From Bacteroidales bacterium (GTDB taxonomy: Bacteria; Bacteroidota; Bacteroidia; Bacteroidales; UBA932): a DNA stretch of 15,868 nucleotides. The notes under the pieces are model-generated. The model was given only the letters and a program-made list of their open reading frames with translations, did not search any database and was not told the DNA's origin. The translations under genes and the position numbers were made by a program. Positions within the stretch are counted from its first letter, which is position 1; every line of letters begins with the position of its first letter. Location of the stretch: the NCBI GenBank assembly GCA_017472115.1, contig JAFUQW010000047.1, positions 1-15,868 on the forward strand, given 5' to 3'. Of the stretch, positions 1 through 6,900 are shown in pieces.

Positions 1-1
1 A

Positions 2-388
2 CGTGCTGCCCTCACAGCTGACCGTATGGCCAAGACTGCAGAGTTCTTCTCATTCGGTACAAACGACCTCACCCAGATGACATTCGGTTTCTCACGTGAT
101 GACGTAGGAACATTCATGGGTGACTACCTCGGCAACAAGATTCTCGATGCCGACCCATTCAAGACTCTCGACCAGAAGTCTGTCGGTAAGCTCGTTGACT
201 ACGCTGTAAAGGAGGGTCGCGGTACACGCAACGGTCTCAAGTGCGGTATCTGCGGTGAGCACGGTGGTGACCCTGCATCTGTAGAGTTCTGCTACAAGAT
301 CGGTCTCAACTACGTATCATGCTCTCCATTCCGCGTTCCTATCGCACGTCTTGCTGCTGCTCAGGCTGCAATTAAAGCTAACGCTTAA
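2..388 (+). CDS. ppdK: Pyruvate,phosphate dikinase, C-terminal part (5' truncated by window)
   Basis: This is the end of the PEP/pyruvate-binding TIM-barrel domain of pyruvate,phosphate dikinase, which interconverts pyruvate, ATP and Pi with PEP, AMP and PPi in the cytoplasm. In many gut anaerobes it links PEP and pyruvate in glycolysis. The reading frame is open from base 2, upstream of the first internal Met at 26, so the true start lies outside the window. Visible family signatures are [11 protein letters not shown] (PEP-binding strand) and [11 protein letters not shown], which holds the C-terminal catalytic Cys, followed by the closing segment [21 protein letters not shown]. The stop is TAA at 386-388 and a strong terminator follows 33 bases later. 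Codon use is strongly biased toward a small set (ctc, ggt, cgt, aag), fitting a highly expressed gene. PEP synthase or PTS enzyme I share this fold, but the motif wording fits PPDK best. Confidence 0.95.
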   Translation, partial: RAALTADRMAKTAEFFSFGTNDLTQMTFGFSRDDVGTFMGDYLGNKILDADPFKTLDQKSVGKLVDYAVKEGRGTRNGLKCGICGEHGGDPASVEFCYKIGLNYVSCSPFRVPIARLAAAQAAIKANA

Positions 389-421
389 TTGCAGCCGGAA
401 GGCGACAGCTGACCATTATAG

Positions 422-458
422 AAAAACGATGAAGTCTGGCAGACTTCATCGTTTTTTA
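422..458 (+). terminator. Rho-independent terminator of ppdK
   Basis: A perfect 16-bp inverted repeat (422-437 with 441-456) encloses a GGC loop, and the 3' arm runs into TTTTTT. The A-run at the 5' side of the stem means the minus strand also has a U-tract, so it may work in both directions between the convergent ppdK and winged-helix genes. Confidence 0.9.
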
Positions 459-483
459 TTACATGATCCGAAGGGCATGGAAC

Positions 484-512
484 AAAAAAAAGGCGACTGG
501 AACAGTCACCTT
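484..512 (-). terminator. Rho-independent terminator of the winged-helix gene
   Basis: Read on the minus strand, GGTGACT (510-504) pairs with AGTCGCC (498-492) with one G-U pair and a short loop, followed by eight U residues (491-484). It lies about 20 bases past the stop codon at 533-535, so the two convergent genes each have their own terminator. Confidence 0.85.
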
Positions 513-532
513 GATCATCGATTGCGATATGA

Positions 533-748
533 TTACGCGTTAAGAGTGTAATACTCACAATCCTTGCCGCAGCGTGTCTCTGTCACGACGTTGAGTTTAC
601 CCTCGCGTGCAAGCCATCCGAGAGCTGTATAGAACTCTGCGCTTGCAAGACCTGACTCCTTCTTGAGTTTGGTCTCAGTCATCTTACCATTTGTATTGAG
701 GGCGTTCCAGATTACGCCTGCGTTGTTTCCGATGTTGTTGATTTCCAT
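533..748 (-). CDS. Small winged helix-turn-helix protein (DUF2582-like)
   Basis: A 71-residue protein that reads as a single winged-helix DNA-binding fold. An N-terminal helix (NAGVIWNALN, about 9-18) is followed by a helix-turn-helix (KMTETKLKKESGLASAEFYTALGWLARE, about 22-49) and a two-stranded wing (KLNVVTETR...CEYYTLNA, about 51-71). This matches the short winged-helix family, known as DUF2582, that is widespread in Bacteroidota. There is no effector domain, so it may act as a dimer or with a partner. Two cysteines close to the wing (CGKDC) could be redox-active or metal-binding, but this is inference. The start at 748 is supported by a -7 box 71 bases upstream and by the fold beginning at once. 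It stands alone, converging on ppdK. Its target is unknown. Confidence 0.85.
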   Translation of the reverse strand: MEINNIGNNAGVIWNALNTNGKMTETKLKKESGLASAEFYTALGWLAREGKLNVVTETRCGKDCEYYTLNA

Positions 749-818
749 AATAATTAATCAATTTTAAATTTTAACCCATACCGGTCTCACACCGGCTTTT
801 ATTTTCTACTAACGGGCG

Positions 819-826
819 CAAAGATA
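819..826 (-). promoter_or_regulatory. -7 promoter box of the winged-helix gene
   Basis: On the minus strand this reads TATCTTTG, a full match to the Bacteroides -7 consensus TAnnTTTG. The start codon is at 748, giving a leader of roughly 65 bases that includes the CCGGT/ACCGG hairpin. I do not see a convincing -33 TTTG at the usual spacing. Confidence 0.65.
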
Positions 827-1023
827 ATCATTTTTTTGATATAATTAACTATTACACAAAAGTTTATAGAATACGAGATTTTAACAAATGAGTCACCTGA
901 TCCACGAATAAATTACATTTTATAACTAAAATAATCGAATTTATTTTCAATCATCAAGTCATTGATAATCAACACAGACAAATATTTATGTATAAATTTA
1001 AATAATATTTGATTAAAAAAGGT

Positions 1024-1031
1024 TATATTTG
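1024..1031 (+). promoter_or_regulatory. -7 promoter box of tRNA-Gly and probably the following operon
   Basis: TATATTTG matches TAnnTTTG and ends nine bases before the mature tRNA 5' end, so transcription would begin just ahead of the tRNA. A TTTG at 1008-1011 is closer than the usual -33 spacing. No second TAnnTTTG box lies between the tRNA and the esterase start at 1135. Confidence 0.6.
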
Positions 1032-1040
1032 CTCAGATTT

Positions 1041-1112
1041 GCGGGTGTAGCTCAGTGGTAGAGCATCGGCTTCCCAAGCCGAGGGCCGCGGGTTCGACCC
1101 CCGTCACTCGCT
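1041..1112 (+). tRNA. tRNA-Gly (anticodon CCC)
   Basis: A complete 72-nt cloverleaf. Acceptor arms are GCGGGTG and CACTCGC (one G-U pair), the D arm is GCTC-agtggta-GAGC, the anticodon stem is TCGGC/GCCGA with loop TTCCCAA, and the T arm is GCGGG-TTCGACC-CCCGT. The anticodon is CCC at 1073-1075, reading GGG glycine codons. The discriminator base is U at 1112 and CCA is not encoded, so it would be added after transcription. The esterase ATG lies only 22 bases downstream. Confidence 0.95.
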
Positions 1113-1134
1113 CGAAACAAATGTTATCTGACAA

Positions 1135-2577
1135 ATGAAGAAACTTTTGACAATTGCCTTCTTAGCCTGTTTCTGCATGGCTGCGGAGGCAAAAATCGTA
1201 TTAGGAGGACTCTTTTCTGACGGTGTCGTTCTGCAGCAGGACACCAAAGCAGCCATCTGGGGAACAGCCTCACCAGGCGCTCAGATCAGCGTATCTCCAT
1301 CATGGAACGGCTCTGCATACAGGTGCAAGGCAGATTCCGACGGAAATTGGAAGGTGTTCATTGATACACCTGAAGGTGGTTACAAGACTTATTCACTCTC
1401 AGTGAAGGGCGACGGAACTTCCTTGAAGGTCAATGATGTACTTGTAGGAGAGATATGGATGGCCTCAGGACAGAGCAATATGGAGATGCCTATGAGAGGA
1501 TTCTTCAACTGCCCTGTGGAAAATGCGATCGACTTCATCAGTGCACCTGCCGCTACTGACAGGATAAGGATGTTCAATGTCCCGAAGGCACAGTCTTATG
1601 AACCTGTAAGCAACGTAACCGGACAATGGTGCGGAGCATGCAGCTCTACAGTTCCGGAGATGAGCGCTACAGCATATTTCTTCGCCCTCGAACTCAATCA
1701 GGTCCTTGATGTTCCTGTCGGCATCATTTCGGCGGCGTACGGTGGAGCACGCGTGGAAAGCTGGCTTCCGAAGGAAATTCTCGAAACATACCCGGATGAG
1801 GATCTCAGCCGCGATGCCATCGAGGCTATGCAGGACTATGTCAGGCCTTACCTCGCCTATAATGCAATGTTCACCCCTGTCAAAGGTTATACGGTCAAAG
1901 GTTTCATCTGGTATCAGGGATGCTCGAATGTAGGAAAGCACGAGCAATTCCCCGAGCGTATGACGACGCTTATAGACCATTGGCGCAAGGAATGGGGTGA
2001 TACTGAAGCCGGACTTCCGTTCTATATGGTAGAGATCGCTCCGTACCGTTACAAACCTGCCGGACCGGTAAGCAATGCCGCTCTTCTTCGTCAGGCCCAG
2101 CATGAAGTGGCTGCAACCGTTCCGAACTGCGGAATAGTAGTGACAAACGACCTGGTGGAAAGCTATGAGATGGACAACATCCATCCGGCAAAGAAACAGG
2201 AAGTCGGACAACGACTTGCATATCTGGCCCTCAACCGTAATTACGGACATCACCGCATAGCTTGTTACAGTCCTGCAGCTCAGGAATGCGTTGCCATGAA
2301 GGATTCCAATGAAGTCGGTGTTGTCCTCAGTCATTGCGACAACGGGCTGAGCAGATGGATGGAGATCGAAGGTCTTGAAGTGGCAGGAAGTGAAGGTGTA
2401 TTCTATCCTGTGACATACGCATATTTCGAATGGGAGACCCGTGTGCTCCGCATCAGATCGGAATTCGTACATGATCCATGCGAAGTACGTTACGGCTGGG
2501 GCGACTTCAAGCCCGGCAATCTCAAGAATGCCGAGGGACTTCCTGTCGCACCTTTCCATATAAAACTGAAAAAATAA
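1135..2577 (+). CDS. Secreted sialate O-acetylesterase (SASA family)
   Basis: A 480-residue esterase expected to remove O-acetyl groups from sialic acids (or similar acetylated glycans) in the periplasm or outside the cell. Residues 1-19 form a signal peptide, with a likely cleavage site after AEA. A short beta-rich domain (about 20-100) precedes the SGNH-type catalytic domain. The nucleophile is Ser114 in ASGQSNMEMPM, and the C-terminal catalytic pair is Asp347/His350 in DNIHPAKKQEVGQRLA. Other family blocks are AAYGGARVESWLP (about 200-212) and FIWYQGCSNVGKHEQ (about 257-271). Length is typical. The CFC near residue 12 is a poor lipobox, so type I secretion is preferred. It is the first gene of a plus-strand cluster; the DJ-1-like gene begins six bases after its stop. 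Substrate specificity for sialate versus other acetyl esters cannot be told from sequence. Confidence 0.9.
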   Translation: MKKLLTIAFLACFCMAAEAKIVLGGLFSDGVVLQQDTKAAIWGTASPGAQISVSPSWNGSAYRCKADSDGNWKVFIDTPEGGYKTYSLSVKGDGTSLKVNDVLVGEIWMASGQSNMEMPMRGFFNCPVENAIDFISAPAATDRIRMFNVPKAQSYEPVSNVTGQWCGACSSTVPEMSATAYFFALELNQVLDVPVGIISAAYGGARVESWLPKEILETYPDEDLSRDAIEAMQDYVRPYLAYNAMFTPVKGYTVKGFIWYQGCSNVGKHEQFPERMTTLIDHWRKEWGDTEAGLPFYMVEIAPYRYKPAGPVSNAALLRQAQHEVAATVPNCGIVVTNDLVESYEMDNIHPAKKQEVGQRLAYLALNRNYGHHRIACYSPAAQECVAMKDSNEVGVVLSHCDNGLSRWMEIEGLEVAGSEGVFYPVTYAYFEWETRVLRIRSEFVHDPCEVRYGWGDFKPGNLKNAEGLPVAPFHIKLKK

Positions 2578-2583
2578 CCGATC

Positions 2584-3159
2584 ATGAAAGGTACATATAT
2601 ATTTTTAGCTGACGGATTCGAAGTATCCGAAGCCCTGACAACGGTCAACATGCTCCGCAGAGGAGGCATCAATGTCAAGACCGTTTCTATCTATGATGAC
2701 AGAATAGTTACCAGTTCCAACAGAATTCCTGTGGTTGCCGACATGGCTTTCGGCGAATTCAAGGCCTCTACCTCTTTCGGTCCATGCCTGCCGTCCGATG
2801 TTATGATCTTTCCCGGTGGAATGCCGGGATCGGCCAATCTTGCAGCCTTCAGGAAACTGATGGACATCATGGTTCAGCATTACACCGAAGGAGGGACAGT
2901 AGCCGCAATCTGCGCTGCACCAAGTGTAGTGCTGACTCTTCTGCCGGATATCGAAGGCAAGAGAATGACCTGCTACGACGGCTTCGAAGAGGCTATCATG
3001 GCCAAAGGAGCTGAGTATGTCAAGGAAGGAGTTGTAATTGACGGAAACATGATAACCGGACGTGGCCCGGGTTGGGCGGTTGATTTTGGGCTTGCCATCC
3101 TCGCACATGTCAAGGGACAGGAAGCTGCCGACAAGGTCAAGGCCGGACTTATGCTTTAG
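2584..3159 (+). CDS. DJ-1/PfpI (ThiJ) family protein
   Basis: A 191-residue cytoplasmic protein of the DJ-1/YajL branch of the class I glutamine amidotransferase-like fold. The nucleophile-elbow cysteine is Cys110 in VAAICAAPSVVL, and the conserved acid that stabilises its thiolate is Glu16 in DGFEVSEAL, matching Glu18 of human DJ-1. The FPGGMPGSANL segment (76-86) is the usual loop before the elbow. Characterised relatives have been assigned chaperone, redox-sensing, glyoxalase III and deglycase roles, several of which are disputed, so no reaction is assigned here. It follows the esterase by six bases and precedes the dehydrogenase by 24, so the three are probably co-transcribed. Length is normal and the active-site residues are intact. 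Confidence 0.9.
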   Translation: MKGTYIFLADGFEVSEALTTVNMLRRGGINVKTVSIYDDRIVTSSNRIPVVADMAFGEFKASTSFGPCLPSDVMIFPGGMPGSANLAAFRKLMDIMVQHYTEGGTVAAICAAPSVVLTLLPDIEGKRMTCYDGFEEAIMAKGAEYVKEGVVIDGNMITGRGPGWAVDFGLAILAHVKGQEAADKVKAGLML

Positions 3160-3183
3160 AGAAAAGTACTAAAACCTGAAAAT

Positions 3184-3969
3184 ATGGAATTCAAAAACAA
3201 GACAGCCCTTATCACGGGCGGAGGAACCGGCATCGGAGAGGCAATGGCCTACCAATATGCCATGAAGGGCACCAATGTCATCCTTACCGGAAGACGACTG
3301 GAAGTGCTTGAAAAGGTTCAGAAGAAATGTATCGAACTCGGCGTGAAGGCATGGTGCAAGACCGTGGATGTCGAGAAACCCGAATCTATAGATGAGCTGG
3401 TGGCATGGATTCACAGCGAAGGCCATCAGATCGATTTCCTGCTTCTCAATGCCGGTATATCTCAGAGAGCCCTTACGCTTGAAACAGACATCAGCGTTGA
3501 CCGCAGACTCATGGAAGTCAATTATTTCGGAGGTATCTATCTTGTGAAGTCTCTCAAGGAGATGTTCATCGAGAGAGGAGTACATATAGCTGTAGTGTCC
3601 TCTGTTTCAGGAGTTTTCGGCTTCCCTGTACGTTCTGCATACTGTGCTTCAAAGCATGCGATTCACGGTTTCTACGAAACCATAGCATTGGAATACCCGC
3701 AGATCAAGACAACGATCATCATCCCTGGACGTATCCACACTGATGTGTCTAAGAATGCTCTTGACGGCAACGGAAAAGCTACCGGCGTGATGGATCCCGG
3801 TCAGGCAAACGGATATGACGTGAACAAGTGTGCCCGCAAGGCCATACGTGCAATTGCACGCGGCAAGCATCAGAAGGTGATCGGTGGATTCGACACCATC
3901 ATGGTACCGTTCTACAAATACATACCTTGCCTTTTCCGTCTGATAGCACGCAATGTCTCAGCACGATGA
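3184..3969 (+). CDS. Short-chain dehydrogenase/reductase (classical SDR)
   Basis: A 261-residue NAD(P)-dependent oxidoreductase of the classical SDR type. It has the cofactor-binding glycine motif TGGGTGIG (11-18), the LNAG stabilising motif (88-91), active-site Asn113 in EVNYFGG, Ser140 in VVSSVSG, and Tyr153/Lys157 in AYCASKHA, with PGRI after strand six. Arginines directly after the second strand (TGRRLE, 35-40) favour NADPH, by inference. The C-terminal tail (about 238-261) is hydrophobic and basic, recalling membrane-associated DHRS7-type members, but is too short to call a transmembrane helix. The substrate is unknown; it would be a ketone, aldehyde or alcohol. It is part of the cluster with the DJ-1-like gene upstream and the VOC gene 118 bases downstream. 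Confidence 0.9.
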   Translation: MEFKNKTALITGGGTGIGEAMAYQYAMKGTNVILTGRRLEVLEKVQKKCIELGVKAWCKTVDVEKPESIDELVAWIHSEGHQIDFLLLNAGISQRALTLETDISVDRRLMEVNYFGGIYLVKSLKEMFIERGVHIAVVSSVSGVFGFPVRSAYCASKHAIHGFYETIALEYPQIKTTIIIPGRIHTDVSKNALDGNGKATGVMDPGQANGYDVNKCARKAIRAIARGKHQKVIGGFDTIMVPFYKYIPCLFRLIARNVSAR

Positions 3970-4012
3970 ATTGCTGGCGGACAAGATACTGACAATCAGC
4001 AAATTACCACTA

Positions 4013-4042
4013 ATTCGCTGCTGCAGACAGACAGCAGCGAAT
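4013..4042 (+). other. Hairpin between the SDR and VOC genes
   Basis: A perfect 11-bp inverted repeat, ATTCGCTGCTG (4013-4023) with CAGCAGCGAAT (4032-4042), around an 8-base loop. No T-run follows, so it is not a standard terminator; it could be an mRNA-processing or stability element that tunes the downstream VOC gene. No -7 box is visible in the 118-base gap. Confidence 0.6.
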
Positions 4043-4087
4043 CATAGGTTAATCATTATAAATCAACAACTTAAGAGCCAGTTGAAA

Positions 4088-5161
4088 ATGGGAAAAAGAA
4101 AAGTGATCTGCGGTGTACAGCAGGTCGGTATAGGAGTCAGAAGCGTAGAAGAGGCATGGCCTTGGTACAGGAACATATTCGGCGTTGACATCAAGATTCT
4201 CGGAGATGTCGGTGTAGCTGAAAGAATGCTTCCATACACGGGCGGAAAGCCTCAGCCTAGATACGCCATCCTTGTGATCAATCTCCGTGGTGGCGGTGGA
4301 TTCGAAGTGTGGGAACCGCGCGAGCGCGAGCTCAACTACATTCAGTTCACTCCTGAATTCGGAGATTATGGAATATTCGCATGCAAGGTGAAGTCACGCG
4401 ACGTGCGTGCTGCATATGAGGAAATGAAGAAAAAGGGGGTGAACATACTCACCACACCTGCACCGAATCCAGCTGGAAAAGAGCATTTCTTCATCCAGGA
4501 CCCTTGGAACAACATCTTTGACATAGAAACAGATGATTATTGCTTCTATAACGAGGACAAGAACACAGGAGGAAACAACGGAGCCACTCTCGGAGTTTCA
4601 GATATGGAAAAGTCGATCAAGTTCTATGGATCGATCATGGACTACGACAAGGTCGAGTACGACGTTACTGATGTATTCGAGGATCTCAAGGGAGTTCCGG
4701 GCGGTCAGTACAAGCTCCGCAGAGTTATGCTCACACGTTCGAAACCTATCGAAGGACCTCTCAGCCAGGTGCTTGGAACTTCACATATCGAACTTGTGCA
4801 GAGAATCGAAGAAGAAGGTGTTCCTGCTCCCCGCAAGCTTTATGAAGGACGTCTTTGGGGAGATCCTGGATTCATTCACCTCTGCTTCGACGTACGTAAC
4901 ATGGAAGAGATCCGAAAGGCGTCAGCAGCTATGGGACATGAGTTCGTATGCGACAGCGGACGTGACTTCCAGATGGGTGAAGCTGACGGACATTTCACCT
5001 ACATCGAAGATCCGGACGGAACGCTCATCGAGTTCGTCGAGACATTCAAGATTCCTATCATGAAGAAATGGGGCATCTATCTGCATCTTGCCAACCGGGA
5101 TGACAGCAAGCCGCTGCCGGCATGGATCCTCAAATGTCTCAAATTCATGAGGACAAAATAA
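4088..5161 (+). CDS. Double-VOC-domain protein (glyoxalase/dioxygenase fold)
   Basis: A 357-residue protein with two vicinal-oxygen-chelate domains, about 6-155 and 165-325. The start at 4088 (MGKRKVICGVQQVGIGV) is chosen because the VOC fold begins there; the frame is open back to 3953, but that extension overlaps the SDR gene and runs through the intergenic hairpin. Metal-ligand positions look partly kept. Domain 2 has Glu in SHIELVQ, His in GFIHLCFDV and Glu in GTLIEFVE, but lacks the usual first His/Gln (GATLGV). Domain 1 has Gln in VQQVGIGV and Glu in FEVWEP, with a less clear second half. Family members include glyoxalase I, extradiol dioxygenases, epimerases and 4-hydroxyphenylpyruvate dioxygenase (a similar total length), so the reaction is not assigned. 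Last gene of the cluster; a terminator follows nine bases after the stop. Confidence 0.85.
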   Translation: MGKRKVICGVQQVGIGVRSVEEAWPWYRNIFGVDIKILGDVGVAERMLPYTGGKPQPRYAILVINLRGGGGFEVWEPRERELNYIQFTPEFGDYGIFACKVKSRDVRAAYEEMKKKGVNILTTPAPNPAGKEHFFIQDPWNNIFDIETDDYCFYNEDKNTGGNNGATLGVSDMEKSIKFYGSIMDYDKVEYDVTDVFEDLKGVPGGQYKLRRVMLTRSKPIEGPLSQVLGTSHIELVQRIEEEGVPAPRKLYEGRLWGDPGFIHLCFDVRNMEEIRKASAAMGHEFVCDSGRDFQMGEADGHFTYIEDPDGTLIEFVETFKIPIMKKWGIYLHLANRDDSKPLPAWILKCLKFMRTK

Positions 5162-5170
5162 TCCGACAAT

Positions 5171-5202
5171 AAAAAATGACAGCGTGAGTGCTGTCATTTT
5201 TT
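5171..5202. terminator. Bidirectional terminator shared by convergent genes
   Basis: A perfect 13-bp inverted repeat, 5171-5183 with 5190-5202, around a 6-base loop. The arms begin with AAAAAA and end with TTTTTT, giving a U-tract on both strands. It serves the VOC gene on the plus strand; on the minus strand its first arm overlaps two bases of the phosphatase stop codon (5201-5203). Confidence 0.9.
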
Positions 5203-5695
5203 ATTTGAATTCCGATCTTACTATTGCATCATAAAGATTGCTGCAGGCCTCCTCAAGGAGGTCGAGCACAAGGCTGAAACCTTCAGCCCCCATATAATAA
5301 GGATCAGGGATATAACTGATCTTGTGCGTCGTGAGAAAATCAGCCATCCTACGGACCTTGTGAGTTGCCTCCACTGAAGGAGCAAGATGCATGAGGTCTT
5401 CATAATTCTGATCATCCATCGCTATTATCAGATCGAAATCAAGAAAATCAAGACCAGAGACAGGACGAGCCTTATGTGTCAGGGCGAATCCTCTGTACAT
5501 TGCTGCAGTCCGCATACGTCGGTCAGGCAGTTCTCCCCGATGTCCGCTGTATGTACCGGCTGAATCAGCTTCTATCTTATCCTGCATGCCGTGTTCACGT
5601 ACAAGATGCTCGAATATGCCCTGAGCTGCCGGCGAACGGCAAATGTTCCCCAGGCACACGAAAAGGACTTTGTATTTCTGACTTATATTTTCCAT
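5201..5695 (-). CDS. Low-molecular-weight protein-tyrosine phosphatase
   Basis: A 164-residue cytoplasmic phosphatase of the LMW-PTP (arsenate-reductase-like) family, which removes phosphate from protein tyrosines. The P-loop CLGNICRS places the nucleophile at Cys14 and the phosphate-binding Arg at 20 (C-x5-R-S). The general acid is Asp131 in IPDPYYMG, with the two aromatic residues that usually line the pocket. Length is typical. Its start is 12 bases after the alanine racemase stop, so both are probably read from the racemase promoter. Bacterial members often act on tyrosine kinases that control polysaccharide export, but no such kinase or capsule gene is in view, so the target is unknown. 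The TAA overlaps the downstream terminator stem. Confidence 0.93.
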   Translation of the reverse strand: MENISQKYKVLFVCLGNICRSPAAQGIFEHLVREHGMQDKIEADSAGTYSGHRGELPDRRMRTAAMYRGFALTHKARPVSGLDFLDFDLIIAMDDQNYEDLMHLAPSVEATHKVRRMADFLTTHKISYIPDPYYMGAEGFSLVLDLLEEACSNLYDAIVRSEFK

Positions 5696-5707
5696 GAGAT
5701 ACTTGGG

Positions 5708-6817
5708 CTAACGTATGATTATCCGCTCAATGCGGCGAGGCACAGAAGTGAGGATTTCGTATGGGATGGTGTCAAGTATGGATGCAAGTTCCGAAACCGT
5801 CGGATCTTCTCCGAATATGGTAACGGTATCTCCGACCTTGACATCCACACCGGTGACGTCGAGCATAGTCATGTCCATGCATATGTTGCCTATGGTAGGG
5901 ACCTTATGACCGTTTACCGAAAAAGACGCATTACCTCGGCTCAGATGTCTGTCAAGACCGTCTGCATACCCTACAGGAATGGTTGCTATCACTGTTCCTT
6001 CCGGAGCGATCTTGCCATGTCTGCCGTATCCTATGGTACCGTCACCCGGCTTCAGGGTCTTGACCTGAAGGACCTTGCACTTGAATGACGCAACAGGGCT
6101 GAGTTCAACTCCCGGAATCGCGCTGACTCCGTATATACCGATACCCAAGCGGACCATATCGAACTGATACTGAGGGAATCTTTCGATTCCAGCCGAATTG
6201 AGGACATGGTAGAGAGGCTTGTAACCGAGAACTGCTGAGAGTCTGTCTGCATTTTCCTTGAAAAGCGCTATCTGACCGAGTGTGAATTCATCACTTTCCG
6301 GTTCGTCAGCAGCGGCGAGATGAGAATAAACAGACTTCACACGAACTTCTCTGCAACCGCTCAGAAATGCCATAAGTTCATCCATTTCCTCAGACATGAA
6401 TCCGAGACGATGCATTCCTGTATCTATCTTGATATGTACAGGAAAATCATTCACTCCCCTCTTGCGAAGCACTTCGCAAAGTTCCTTAAGTGCACATAGA
6501 TTCGGGATGCCAGGTTCAAGAGAATTGTCTATTATTTCCTCGAAGGAATCGGTTCCGGCAGTCAGGACGATTATAGGCGACTTTACTCCGGCATCCCTTA
6601 GCTCCATTCCCTCCACAGGGTATGCCACGGCCAGATAATCAGCCCCGGCATCTTCCATCAAAGAAGCAAACTCAACAGCACCATGTCCGTAAGCATTAGC
6701 CTTCACTAACACAAGCAGTTTTGTCGAGGGTTCAAGTCTCGACCTGAAGTATCTGTAATTCTCAAGGCATCCCTTGAGATTGATCTCTAATCTTGAAAAG
6801 TCGTCTTTTCTGTTCAT
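5708..6817 (-). CDS. alr: Alanine racemase
   Basis: A PLP-dependent enzyme that interconverts L- and D-alanine, supplying D-alanine for peptidoglycan. It has 369 residues from the chosen start. The PLP-binding lysine is Lys39 in LVKANAYGHG, the second catalytic base is Tyr264 in GTIGYGRHG, and the family block IGNICMDMTMLDV is at about 309-321. The N-terminal alpha/beta barrel and C-terminal beta domain are both complete. The start at 6817 (MNRKDDFSRLEINL) is preferred over the longest-frame Met at 6847, because that Met overlaps the -7 promoter box and would lie at or before the transcription start. In several Bacteroidota the racemase is fused to MurF; here it stands alone. It is followed by the tyrosine phosphatase gene in the same transcript. 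Confidence 0.95.
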   Translation of the reverse strand: MNRKDDFSRLEINLKGCLENYRYFRSRLEPSTKLLVLVKANAYGHGAVEFASLMEDAGADYLAVAYPVEGMELRDAGVKSPIIVLTAGTDSFEEIIDNSLEPGIPNLCALKELCEVLRKRGVNDFPVHIKIDTGMHRLGFMSEEMDELMAFLSGCREVRVKSVYSHLAAADEPESDEFTLGQIALFKENADRLSAVLGYKPLYHVLNSAGIERFPQYQFDMVRLGIGIYGVSAIPGVELSPVASFKCKVLQVKTLKPGDGTIGYGRHGKIAPEGTVIATIPVGYADGLDRHLSRGNASFSVNGHKVPTIGNICMDMTMLDVTGVDVKVGDTVTIFGEDPTVSELASILDTIPYEILTSVPRRIERIIIR

Positions 6818-6844
6818 TTGCACTCTAATCCTCAAAAACGCCTG

Positions 6845-6852
6845 CAAAAATA
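6845..6852 (-). promoter_or_regulatory. -7 promoter box of alr
   Basis: The minus strand reads TATTTTTG, matching TAnnTTTG, with the alr start 27 bases beyond it. It is the mirror image of the plus-strand box at 6865-6872. Confidence 0.6.
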
Positions 6853-6864
6853 CGAAATTATCCT

Positions 6865-6872
6865 TATTTTTG
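6865..6872 (+). promoter_or_regulatory. -7 promoter box of the YugP-like gene
   Basis: TATTTTTG matches TAnnTTTG and lies 28 bases before the start codon at 6901. It is separated by 12 bases from the divergent alr box, and the two together form an 8-bp perfect inverted repeat. Confidence 0.6.
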
Positions 6873-6900
6873 CTTTATGTAATCTTATAAAAGAAAAGAC

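Larger units (their letters stand above)
749..1040. other. AT-rich intergenic region with outward promoters
   Basis: This is about 290 bases without a gene. The left end holds the leader and -7 box of the minus-strand winged-helix gene; the right end holds the -7 box of the tRNA. The leader contains a small hairpin, CCGGT-ctcac-ACCGG (781-795). The middle (about 830-1020) is very AT-rich with no ORF, repeat or recognisable RNA that I can see. Confidence 0.7.

Noticed and set aside
351..551. 66-codon frame across the ppdK terminator
   Set aside because: It reads through two terminator hairpins and overlaps ppdK and the winged-helix gene; no recognisable protein.
781..795. Hairpin in the winged-helix gene leader as a possible riboswitch
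   Set aside because: The stem is only five base pairs with a five-base loop; no conserved aptamer or expression platform can be recognised.
1465..2559. Long open frame (364 codons) antisense to the esterase
   Set aside because: It lies wholly within a gene with intact catalytic motifs, and its translation is Cys/His/Arg-rich with no recognisable domain. It is a codon-bias shadow.
3953..4087. Upstream extension of the VOC gene (start at 3953)
   Set aside because: It overlaps the SDR 3' end, runs through the intergenic hairpin, and gives residues with no VOC-like features; the domain begins at 4088.
4533..5063. Overlapping 176-codon frame within the VOC gene
   Set aside because: Ser/Arg-rich out-of-frame translation without a domain; a shadow of the VOC frame.
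6818..6847. Ten-residue N-terminal extension of alanine racemase
   Set aside because: The ATG at 6847 overlaps the -7 box, so it would not be on the transcript; the family N-terminus begins at 6817.
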